NCBI GenBank assembly: GCA_011390435.1
Contig: JAABSK010000174.1
Span: 486-6,106, forward strand
Length of the DNA stretch: 5,621 bases
Direction: 5' to 3'
Source: Desulfobacteraceae bacterium
GTDB lineage: Bacteria > Desulfobacterota > Desulfobacteria > Desulfobacterales > Desulfobacteraceae
Shown here: piece by piece, positions 1-5,621 of the stretch
Layout: each line of letters starts with the position of its first letter
How positions within the stretch are numbered: the stretch's first letter is position 1
Made by a program: the position numbers and the translations under genes
The notes under the pieces: model-generated
What the model saw: the letters and a program-made list of their open reading frames with translations, nothing else
Database searches by the model: none
Told to the model about the DNA's origin: nothing

Positions 1-1089
1 CCCGAGATTGGCCAGATGGTAGATCATACCCAGGTGATCAATCAGGGAAAAACAATTTTCCTGATCTTTCAGGCCGAACGCGATCATGGCGCCATAGCCT
101 TTATGATTGAATATCCTGTCCGCAGTCCCGTGATCCGTATGATCCGGCAACCCCGGATAATTGACCCACTTTACCTTTGGATGGGCATCCAGGTATTGTG
201 CCACTTTCAGGGCATTGGACAGGTGTCGCTCCATTCTCAGGGCCAGGGTGTCGATGCCGATCATGGCCAGGTATGAATGGAACGGGGCCTGGGTGGTGCC
301 GAAATTGATGTGATGCTCCCGCCAGATTTTATCCAGCAGTGCCAGCTCTCCTTTTTTTTCAACAAAGGGAAGAAGATCCGGAAACCGGCCGGCTTCCCAC
401 CGGAACCGGCCGCTGTCAATCACGATGCCGCCGGTGGCCGCGCCATGGCCGCTGATGTATTTCGTGGTCGAATGGATCACGACATCGGCCCCGTGTTCAA
501 TGGGACGGGCCAGGTAAGGAGACGCCAGTGTGTTGTCCACAATTAGCGGCAGATGATGGGCATGGGCAATTTCGGCTATTTTTTGAATGTCAGAAACATC
601 CATTTTGGGATTTCCAATGGTTTCAATATAAACAAACCGGGTGTTGTCTGTGACGGCGGCTTCTATTTCATCCGTGTTCTTCATGTCGATGAAGCGCGGA
701 TGGATCTGATATTTCTTGAAGATATTGACGAACAGCAGATAGGTTGACATGAAAAGAGACCGGCCGCAGATGAATTCATCCCCGGAACGTAACAGTGCCA
801 TGCAGGTATTGGCTACGGCGGCCATTCCCGATGACATGACCAGCGCACCCCGCCCGTTTTCCAGTGCAATCATTTTATCTTCAAAAACAGAATTGGTCGG
901 GTTTGATAACCGCATGTAAATGTGATCTTTCTGCTGACCTGCGAAGGTCCGGCTTAAGGATTCCGCGGTCTCATGACGGTTGGACGCGCTCTGGTAGATG
1001 GGAGGAAGCGTAGCTCCCTGCCACTGATCCGGGTGCAAGGCATCATGGATGACCCGTGAATCAAAATGCAGGTCTGTTCTTTGTTTCAT
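1..1089 (-). CDS. Cys/Met-metabolism PLP enzyme, O-acyl-homoserine sulfhydrylase-like (MetY/MetZ type), 3' end missing
   Basis: This is a fold-type I, PLP-dependent enzyme of the Cys/Met metabolism family. It probably makes homocysteine in the cytoplasm from an O-acylated homoserine and sulfide. The frame is open for 363 codons from the ATG at 1089 to the left edge, so perhaps 40-70 C-terminal residues are missing, including the usual substrate-carboxylate Arg region. Visible family motifs are Y58-M-R60 followed by SNPTN (phosphate contacts), SSGMAA at 85-90 (phosphate loop), D185 in VDNTLASPY (pyridine nitrogen) and K210 in HSTTKYISGHG (Schiff-base lysine). LALRMERH at 242-249 also fits. The position that is usually Tyr in TLYG-like segments is Phe113 here, in a SLFM context; as I recall, MetZ-type succinylhomoserine sulfhydrylases also carry Phe. 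AGAGGA at 1098-1103 is the ribosome site and overlaps the stop of the upstream gene, which implies co-transcription. Methionine gamma-lyase or cystathionine gamma-synthase activity cannot be excluded, so I give no symbol. Confidence 0.9.
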   Translation of the reverse strand, partial: MKQRTDLHFDSRVIHDALHPDQWQGATLPPIYQSASNRHETAESLSRTFAGQQKDHIYMRLSNPTNSVFEDKMIALENGRGALVMSSGMAAVANTCMALLRSGDEFICGRSLFMSTYLLFVNIFKKYQIHPRFIDMKNTDEIEAAVTDNTRFVYIETIGNPKMDVSDIQKIAEIAHAHHLPLIVDNTLASPYLARPIEHGADVVIHSTTKYISGHGAATGGIVIDSGRFRWEAGRFPDLLPFVEKKGELALLDKIWREHHINFGTTQAPFHSYLAMIGIDTLALRMERHLSNALKVAQYLDAHPKVKWVNYPGLPDHTDHGTADRIFNHKGYGAMIAFGLKDQENCFSLIDHLGMIYHLANLG

Positions 1090-1101
1090 GACAATGATCC
1101 T

Positions 1102-1977
1102 CTATGCGGTTTTTAAATCATGTCGGTAACCCTGCCACAATGTGGTAGAAATGTCAAGCTTCAATTTGATGATCGATTTAATTCCCTGCAAAAAAATCCA
1201 TAAAAACGCCAGGGGCAGAATGATCACCTGGGTGGTGAAAACAATGATCATTTCAATCAGCCGGTCACTGGCATCTTTTGTAAAATGAGATATCTGTGTA
1301 AAAATAGAAACGATTTCGTCCCTGGAAGGAATAGATCTCCTTACCTTGCCGGATAAAGCGTCCATCTGGTTTTTCTGTTCTTCCAGAATACCGACCTGCT
1401 CGATATAGGTGTCATGCATGAATGTCTGATAAAGATGATGGTTGATCAGGTATGAAAACGGAATAAAACACCGGACAAACAGGATCAGCAAACCCAATTT
1501 GAATACGGTGCCGGGGATATCCACCACGAATCGCTTTACAAAAACAGAAAACAATGCACAGATCAGAAATCCGTTTAATAAAACTGAAACGGCCAGCCAC
1601 TGGTTGATCTGCAAAAAAATGCGCTGGACTCCCAGGGAGGTGGCTGAAGCCAGAAACACCCAGGAAGCACGTTCAACCATATCATTCAACGGGTCCAGTA
1701 CCTGCCCGGCGGCAACCCCCACGCCGACACCCAGCGGCTGTATCACCAGTGTTGTTTCCTGAAAAAAAGAAATAACAGCATTCATCGCCTTTGTAATTCC
1801 AAAGGATATCATGGCTTTTTTCAGGGATGCATCAATATATTGTTCAGCTCTGTGATCAATCGGATTGAATATCCGGGCATCCATGTCTTTCACAAAGGAT
1901 GTTGAAAGATTCAGGATCAGCAGGCCCGATAGAATGATAAACAGCGAAACCTTAAATGCACCTTTCGTTTTTGTCAT
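1102..1977 (-). CDS. Integral membrane protein of unknown function, about four membrane segments
   Basis: I do not recognise this 291-residue protein as any named family. Clear hydrophobic segments lie near residues 9-28, 125-147, 156-178 and 241-264, with a weaker one near 103-119. The N-terminus (MTKTKGAFK), the VKRF turn at 147-150 and the Lys-rich tail after 265 are basic. With four membrane spans this puts both ends in the cytoplasm and leaves loops 29-124 and 179-240 outside the inner membrane. The first loop has a distinctive stretch, PLGVGVGVAAGQ at 81-92 followed by VLDPLNDMVER, which looks conserved in character. The second loop contains a short charged, possibly coiled-coil segment near 192-215. 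The ATG at 1977 is preceded by a G6 run six bases upstream that acts as the ribosome site, and no better start is visible. The stop lies 12 bases before the sulfhydrylase-like gene, so the two are probably one transcript. A transporter subunit or a membrane scaffold are both possible, and nothing in the sequence decides between them. Confidence 0.85.
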   Translation of the reverse strand: MTKTKGAFKVSLFIILSGLLILNLSTSFVKDMDARIFNPIDHRAEQYIDASLKKAMISFGITKAMNAVISFFQETTLVIQPLGVGVGVAAGQVLDPLNDMVERASWVFLASATSLGVQRIFLQINQWLAVSVLLNGFLICALFSVFVKRFVVDIPGTVFKLGLLILFVRCFIPFSYLINHHLYQTFMHDTYIEQVGILEEQKNQMDALSGKVRRSIPSRDEIVSIFTQISHFTKDASDRLIEMIIVFTTQVIILPLAFLWIFLQGIKSIIKLKLDISTTLWQGYRHDLKTA

Positions 1978-1983
1978 CGAAAA

Positions 1984-1997
1984 CCCCCCTTTTTTTT
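1984..1997 (-). promoter_or_regulatory. Ribosome binding site made of an A8-G6 double homopolymer
   Basis: Read on the minus strand, eight A (1997-1990) run directly into six G (1989-1984), followed by TTTTCG and the ATG at 1977. The G run is the only Shine-Dalgarno-like element and sets this start. Slippage in either run could change the strength or spacing of the site, though both runs are short for classical phase variation. Confidence 0.55.
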
Positions 1998-2026
1998 GGG
2001 ACTTGATGTGTTGGATCTTTTATTTA

Positions 2027-2054
2027 ATCATATGAATATTTATCATAAATACAA
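2027..2054 (-). promoter_or_regulatory. Candidate sigma-70 promoter for the membrane protein/sulfhydrylase pair
   Basis: On the minus strand, TTGTAT (2054-2049) and TATGAT (2032-2027) are separated by 16 bases. The -10 hexamer matches consensus at five of six positions; the -35 is weaker. Transcription would begin around 2020, leaving a leader of roughly 40 bases before the ATG at 1977. A competing candidate on the same strand is TTGCGA (2095-2090), 17 bases, then TATTTT (2072-2067). The choice between them is inference. Confidence 0.4.
2037..2051. repeat. 15-base perfect palindrome, possible operator
   Basis: The arms TATTTAT (2037-2043) and ATAAATA (2045-2051) are exact reverse complements around a single central C at 2044. 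The dyad sits inside the spacer of the candidate minus-strand promoter at 2027-2054, a typical place for a repressor to bind. The arms contain only A and T in an AT-rich region, so chance is a serious alternative. No regulator family can be assigned from this sequence. Confidence 0.35.
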
Positions 2055-2163
2055 AGGATGTATATAAAAATATCGGATCTTGTCTTTCCTCGCAAGTCGA
2101 TTTTGGAGCTGAAAAGCGTCATTATATATTTGATCATTTAACAAGCCCATGTTAAATTGGTCT

Positions 2164-2183
2164 ATTGAAAAATCGATTTCAAT
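2164..2183. repeat. 20-base inverted repeat upstream of the chemoreceptor gene, possible operator
   Basis: The 7-base arms ATTGAAA (2164-2170) and TTTCAAT (2177-2183) are perfect reverse complements separated by AATCGA. The dyad overlaps a weak -35-like TTGAAA (2165-2170) with TAATAT at 2186-2191, 15 bases away. It is too AT-rich and too far from a T-run to be a terminator, so an operator is the more natural reading. The link to the promoter is inference. Confidence 0.35.
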
Positions 2184-2189
2184 CTTAAT

Positions 2190-2205
2190 ATGACTTGATT
2201 GTCAT
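2190..2205. repeat. 16-base inverted repeat in the chemoreceptor leader
   Basis: ATGAC (2190-2194) and GTCAT (2201-2205) are perfect reverse complements with a six-base spacer, TTGATT. The spacer length equals that of the dyad at 2164-2183, and the two centres are 24 bases apart. The arm sequences differ, so one regulator recognising both is not established. Five-base arms are expected by chance fairly often. Confidence 0.25.
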
Positions 2206-2230
2206 GATGGGAAACTCATAAAAAGACAAC

Positions 2231-2236
2231 AGGAGA
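2231..2236 (+). promoter_or_regulatory. Ribosome binding site of the chemoreceptor gene
   Basis: AGGAGA lies four bases before the ATG at 2241 (five if AGGAG is taken as the core). It is a strong Shine-Dalgarno match and supports this start, which also places the first membrane helix right at the N-terminus as expected for the family. Confidence 0.75.
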
Positions 2237-2240
2237 TCAT

Positions 2241-4199
2241 ATGAAAACCAGCATCAAGACAAAATTTCTTATCCCCACCGTATTGTTAATTATTATAGCC
2301 ATGGGGGTGTCATCCACCATTTCATACTTTCAATCCAAAAATGCCTTAGATACGTTGACAGCCGGACAGATTATCCGGCAGGCGGATTCTATCTCAATCA
2401 TGATGACGTCATGGATTGATGAGCGGAAAATCAACGTCAAAAACTGGACTAAAGAAGTTGAGTTCCCCAATGCTGTTGATACGTCATGGGTTGATGGATT
2501 CTCAAGAAGAAAATCCAGCGAAAAACTGACGGTTTTCAAACAGGATTATAACAGTTTTGAAAGTATCAATCTGGCAGATAAAAACGGAATGGTCACGGCT
2601 TCATCTGATGAATCCCTTATCGATACGGAAAAAGTCGATACCCGGGACTTTTTCAAGGCAGCGATGAAAGGCGAGTTTGTTACCAGTGAAATTTATAAAA
2701 GCATTCGCAGCAAAAAGCCTGTTTTCGCCATTGCCGCCCCCATCATGCTGTCAGAAGAAATCACAGGTGTAATCTATGCAGTAATAGACTTCTCTGTTTT
2801 TTCCGATATATTTATCACCCCGGTCAAAATTGGGGAAAAAGGATTTTCTTTTGCCATGGACAATAACGGCCTGGCCATCTCCTATCCGGACAAAAAACAA
2901 ATTTTTCAGCTGGATTTTTCAAAAACCGGCCTGTTAAAATCCATGGGTGAAAAGACCCAGGGAATTGTCTATGGCAAGCTTGAAGAAAATCCATATATCA
3001 TAGCATTTAAAAAAATGCCTTCCCTGAAAGTAATTCTGGCCGCTGCAGCAGACAGACAGGAAATCTCGACACCGGTCACCAATCTGGCAAAAGTCAGTGG
3101 TTTAACCGCACTGATCAGTGTCATTATTGCTGTTTTTATCATATTATTTATTACCGGTTCCATTACCAAACCATTGAATGAAGTGGTGAACAGGCTCAAA
3201 GATGCCGCCGAGGGTGAAGGCGATTTAACGACACGGATCAATGCAAAAAGCAAAGATGAAATCGGGGAACTTGCCAGCAGTTTCAATATATTTATCAGCA
3301 AAATCCAAGGAATTATCAAGGATGTTGCCGGCAACTCAAAAAACCTGAGTGTGTCTGCTGAAAACCTGGCAGAAATATCCATTCACATGAGTGAAAATTC
3401 AGAAAAAATGAACCTGAAATCCAGCAATGTAACCACTTCCAGTAATGACATGAAGAAAAACATCGCTTCGGTTGCCGAAGTATTAGATGATACAGCCATG
3501 AATTTAAGCACGGTGGCGGCAGCGGCTGACCAGATGAGTGCCACGATCAATGAAATCTCACAGAACACCGGAAATGCGAACCAGGTCACCCAGAATGCCG
3601 TTTCCGAAGCAGAAGATATCACCGCGCAGGTCAATGAACTGGGCGTTTCTGCTTCTGAAATCAACCATGTCATCAATACCATTTCCGACATATCCAAACA
3701 GGTGAATCTGCTGGCCTTAAACGCCACGATTGAAGCGGCGAGAGCCGGAGAAAGCGGGAAAGGGTTTGCCGTTGTCGCCAATGAAATCAAAGAACTGGCC
3801 GCCCAGACGGCAGAAGCAACGGATGCTATCAAACTCCAGGTTGAAAGCATCCAGACAGCAACCGGCAACACGGTATCCAAGATTAAAACCATCAATGGTA
3901 TTATTACACAAATCAATGACATCGTCACAACCATTGCCTCGGCAGTTGAAGAACAATCCGCTTCCACAAAAGAAATTGCCGGGAATATCGCCCAGGTCTC
4001 TTCAGGTCTGGACGATATCAGCACTTCCATGTCCCATTCCTCTCAGTCCGTTGAAGAGATCACCTCTGAAATATCTGAAGTCAGCGAGTCCGCCGGAGGC
4101 CTTTTTGAAAACAGCAACACAGTCCAGAAAAAAGCAGGGGAGTTGTCCGGACTGGCCATAGAACTGGACAAACTGGTCAATCAATTTATTGTTGAATAA
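2241..4199 (+). CDS. Methyl-accepting chemotaxis protein with periplasmic Cache sensor, HAMP and signalling domain
   Basis: This 652-residue transmembrane chemoreceptor detects a ligand outside the inner membrane and controls CheA kinase through CheW. Domain order: membrane helix at about 9-29; periplasmic sensor at about 30-283 that reads as a double Cache domain; second membrane helix at about 284-306; HAMP at about 306-358, including a DEIGEL motif at 339-344; then a long coiled-coil signalling domain. The hairpin tip is the hallmark [20 protein letters not shown] (489-508), followed by [13 protein letters not shown]. Likely adaptation helices are near 427-443 ([10 protein letters not shown]) and 564-578 ([11 protein letters not shown], with the E570-E571 pair). 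The C-terminus ends in NQFIVE and lacks a CheR-tethering NWETF-like pentapeptide. In the distal Cache module the common amino-acid-sensor segment R-x-W-Y appears as R135-D-F137-F138, so the ligand cannot be assigned. The next gene begins 16 bases after the stop. The family call is secure; the ligand is unknown. Confidence 0.97.
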   Translation: MKTSIKTKFLIPTVLLIIIAMGVSSTISYFQSKNALDTLTAGQIIRQADSISIMMTSWIDERKINVKNWTKEVEFPNAVDTSWVDGFSRRKSSEKLTVFKQDYNSFESINLADKNGMVTASSDESLIDTEKVDTRDFFKAAMKGEFVTSEIYKSIRSKKPVFAIAAPIMLSEEITGVIYAVIDFSVFSDIFITPVKIGEKGFSFAMDNNGLAISYPDKKQIFQLDFSKTGLLKSMGEKTQGIVYGKLEENPYIIAFKKMPSLKVILAAAADRQEISTPVTNLAKVSGLTALISVIIAVFIILFITGSITKPLNEVVNRLKDAAEGEGDLTTRINAKSKDEIGELASSFNIFISKIQGIIKDVAGNSKNLSVSAENLAEISIHMSENSEKMNLKSSNVTTSSNDMKKNIASVAEVLDDTAMNLSTVAAAADQMSATINEISQNTGNANQVTQNAVSEAEDITAQVNELGVSASEINHVINTISDISKQVNLLALNATIEAARAGESGKGFAVVANEIKELAAQTAEATDAIKLQVESIQTATGNTVSKIKTINGIITQINDIVTTIASAVEEQSASTKEIAGNIAQVSSGLDDISTSMSHSSQSVEEITSEISEVSESAGGLFENSNTVQKKAGELSGLAIELDKLVNQFIVE

Positions 4200-4205
4200 A
4201 AATCT

Positions 4206-4211
4206 GAGGAG
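4206..4211 (+). promoter_or_regulatory. Ribosome binding site that bears on the start of the unknown downstream gene
   Basis: GAGGAG lies in the 16-base gap after the chemoreceptor stop. It is four bases from the ATG at 4216 and seven from the in-frame ATG at 4219. Spacing mildly favours the second ATG; the products would differ by one methionine. There is no room for a promoter or a terminator in the gap, so expression probably depends on the chemoreceptor transcript or on a promoter inside its gene. Confidence 0.65.
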
Positions 4212-4215
4212 TTTA

Positions 4216-5621
4216 ATGATGGAACCTAAGCAGATGAAACAAAAAAATATCGTGGCCCAATGGGCCTTTGATACCCGCCCGATACTGGGAAGACTCCACC
4301 TCTGGCTGGAGGATGTCAATATAGAATGGATAAAAGGACACGGGCTGAATGATCTGAATGATTCCATTTCTTTTGTTGACGACCGGACTGAAAAAATGCT
4401 GGCCATGACGGCTGCCGTCACCGCCCTGGGGACTAGACTGTTTGGCCGCTATGGCCAGGGCAAAACGCTTGAAAAAATGGAATTGAACCAGGTCAAGAAA
4501 GATGCGGATGCCATTTCAGCCTATGCCATGAGCGAAAGCCTGTGGTATCTGTCCCGGACCCTGCCGGAAAACCATGCCATCATGGTTTGCCTGGGAGAAG
4601 GACTGATGCCCAAAGCTGGTGAGACTTCTGAAATGGGGGCCAATCCATTGCTGGGCTTTGGCCGGATTTATGCCCGGCCCCAGGTGGCTAAATTCCTGGA
4701 GACCTGTGTACTCAGATTGATCAATGATAAAAGCTATAGATGGGATGATTTCAGACGGGCCATCCAGCTCAAGGATATTACCGTATGGGGTACTGCCATC
4801 GATACCCTTGAAAATACATCCCGGTTTGCCAGAGGAGCGGAAACCGGGCCGTTGACCGTCCTGCACCTGTTTGACCAGCCACTGGCCATCACCGATCAGT
4901 ATGAAGGATATATCGGCAACCTGGTCCTGCCCCGGAAAGTCGTGGAAACCGCAGCGAACGAGTCAATGTTAATTAATTTTTTCACTCCCAGGGACAAGGT
5001 GGTTTATGCCATCCGACAAACCTATCCCGATATCAAACCATCGAATATTCATGTCTGGACTCTCCGGGGGAAAAGCCGTATTCACCGCATCGGCGCCCTG
5101 TGGGAACAATGGGAGCAGCAGGGGGTTCACCTGGTGGATGAAAGCTGGACATTGCCGACAGGGTTTCACCCGTTTACAGATTCCGGGACGTATGCCCCGA
5201 CCTTTGCCGTCAAAACCTGGAAAGATAAAAATAATGAAACCCACCTGTTTCTGGTAGACGGGTATGCCGCTTCCGCCGAAGCCATCCAGGCGGCAAGTCT
5301 TTCACAGATACTGGATCTGGATATTTCAATGGCGGTACTGTCATCCAATTTTGCATTAAGATATGACAAAGATGCCGCTCTCATGAAACTGGACCCGGAC
5401 AGCAAAGATTTTGCCGCCCGGCTGAAGCAGGATATCTTTGAAAAGGATATTGATGATGATCTTGTCCGGACCTACCGGGAAAACATCACCCTGGCCAGGG
5501 ATGCGGGGATTCCGCTCCAGAAGAGAATTATTACCGCTGACGACCTGATCGCGGAAAAAAAATGGAGCGCCATGGCGGTTTCCGGGTATATGCTGCCGGA
5601 TCCTTATTCAGGGGCTCCAGG
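4216..5621 (+). CDS. Long soluble protein of unknown function, 3' end beyond window
   Basis: This frame is open for 468 codons from ATG 4216 to the right edge with no stop, so the full protein is longer. A good ribosome site and codon use like its neighbour support a real gene. I do not recognise the family. There is no signal peptide or membrane helix, and the composition (many charged residues, Trp and Tyr) suggests a folded cytoplasmic protein. Features visible: a hydrophobic strand running into CLGEG (125-129) and then LMPKAGE; NPLLGFGR at about 144-151; SGTYAPTFAVKTW at about 323-335; and LFLVDGYAASAEAIQAAS (344-361), which reads as a strand, loop and helix. Only two cysteines occur, C125 and C164, so a metal-cluster role is unlikely for this part. 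GRYGQGKT (77-84) fits the loose Walker A pattern, but it lies in a probably helical stretch and has no persuasive partner motif. It follows the chemoreceptor by 16 bases and is probably co-transcribed with it. A link to chemotaxis is inference. Confidence 0.85.
   Translation, partial: MMEPKQMKQKNIVAQWAFDTRPILGRLHLWLEDVNIEWIKGHGLNDLNDSISFVDDRTEKMLAMTAAVTALGTRLFGRYGQGKTLEKMELNQVKKDADAISAYAMSESLWYLSRTLPENHAIMVCLGEGLMPKAGETSEMGANPLLGFGRIYARPQVAKFLETCVLRLINDKSYRWDDFRRAIQLKDITVWGTAIDTLENTSRFARGAETGPLTVLHLFDQPLAITDQYEGYIGNLVLPRKVVETAANESMLINFFTPRDKVVYAIRQTYPDIKPSNIHVWTLRGKSRIHRIGALWEQWEQQGVHLVDESWTLPTGFHPFTDSGTYAPTFAVKTWKDKNNETHLFLVDGYAASAEAIQAASLSQILDLDISMAVLSSNFALRYDKDAALMKLDPDSKDFAARLKQDIFEKDIDDDLVRTYRENITLARDAGIPLQKRIITADDLIAEKKWSAMAVSGYMLPDPYSGAP

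Larger units (their letters stand above)
1978..2240. promoter_or_regulatory. Divergent intergenic regulatory region
   Basis: This AT-rich, gene-free spacer separates the two divergent gene pairs and must carry the promoters for both. It contains predicted sigma-70-like elements and three perfect short dyads, listed separately. The octamer GACTTGAT occurs twice in the same orientation, at 2000-2007 and 2192-2199, near the two ends of the spacer. I see no tRNA, riboswitch-like fold, sigma-54 (GG-N10-GC) element, GC-rich terminator hairpin or small gene with a convincing ribosome site. Confidence 0.8.

Noticed and set aside
16..747. Three consecutive plus-strand open frames of 64-89 codons
   Set aside because: They are antisense to the PLP enzyme, whose catalytic motifs are intact across this stretch; the small frames have no family resemblance.
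2079..2096. CTTG...CAAG inverted repeat in the spacer as a terminator stem
   Set aside because: The stem has only four base pairs, is not GC-rich and has no following T-run; both neighbouring genes start rather than end here.
1978..2240. Small RNA or riboswitch (for example a SAM riboswitch, given the sulfur enzyme)
   Set aside because: The spacer is AT-rich with only short dyads. I find no conserved SAM-riboswitch core or expression-platform hairpin on the minus strand, and the likely leader is too short for one.
3383..4030. Long open frame of 215 codons on the minus strand inside the chemoreceptor gene
   Set aside because: It is antisense to the highly conserved signalling domain, its Ser/Ala/Val-rich product mirrors the helical heptads of the real gene, and no ribosome site or domain is evident.
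4200..4215. Possible terminator or promoter between the chemoreceptor and the downstream gene
   Set aside because: Sixteen bases holding a ribosome site leave no room for a hairpin or a promoter.
4002..5405. Several minus-strand open frames opposite the right-hand genes
   Set aside because: They are shadows of the chemoreceptor tail and the long unknown plus-strand gene, with no supporting ribosome sites or recognisable products.

Overview
The window looks like chromosomal DNA from an anaerobic, mid-GC Gram-negative bacterium. A desulfobacterial (Desulfobacterota, sulfate-reducer-like) origin is my best guess. The guess rests on the style of the chemoreceptor and of the sulfhydrylase-family enzyme as I remember them, not on a search, and no phylogenetic marker is present.

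There are four protein genes in two divergent pairs. On the minus strand, a 291-residue integral membrane protein of unknown function (1102-1977) is followed after 12 bases by a PLP-dependent sulfhydrylase-type enzyme of homocysteine/methionine synthesis (1-1089), which runs off the left edge. On the plus strand, a complete methyl-accepting chemotaxis protein with a large periplasmic Cache-type sensor (2241-4199) is followed after 16 bases by a long soluble protein I do not recognise (4216 to the right edge, still open). Each pair is spaced like an operon.

The two pairs share one AT-rich, 263-base intergenic region (1978-2240). It holds plausible promoters in both directions and three short perfect dyads that could be operators. 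No tRNA, rRNA, CRISPR array, insertion sequence, attachment site or convincing intrinsic terminator is visible.

The chemoreceptor would sense a small extracellular molecule and signal to CheA/CheW. The downstream unknown protein is probably co-expressed with it, but nothing in its sequence ties it to chemotaxis. On the other side, the pairing of a membrane protein with a sulfhydrylase raises the possibility of a transport or membrane role linked to sulfur amino acids. That is inference from adjacency only. I see no clear new biological system. The two unrecognised proteins are the most worthwhile targets.
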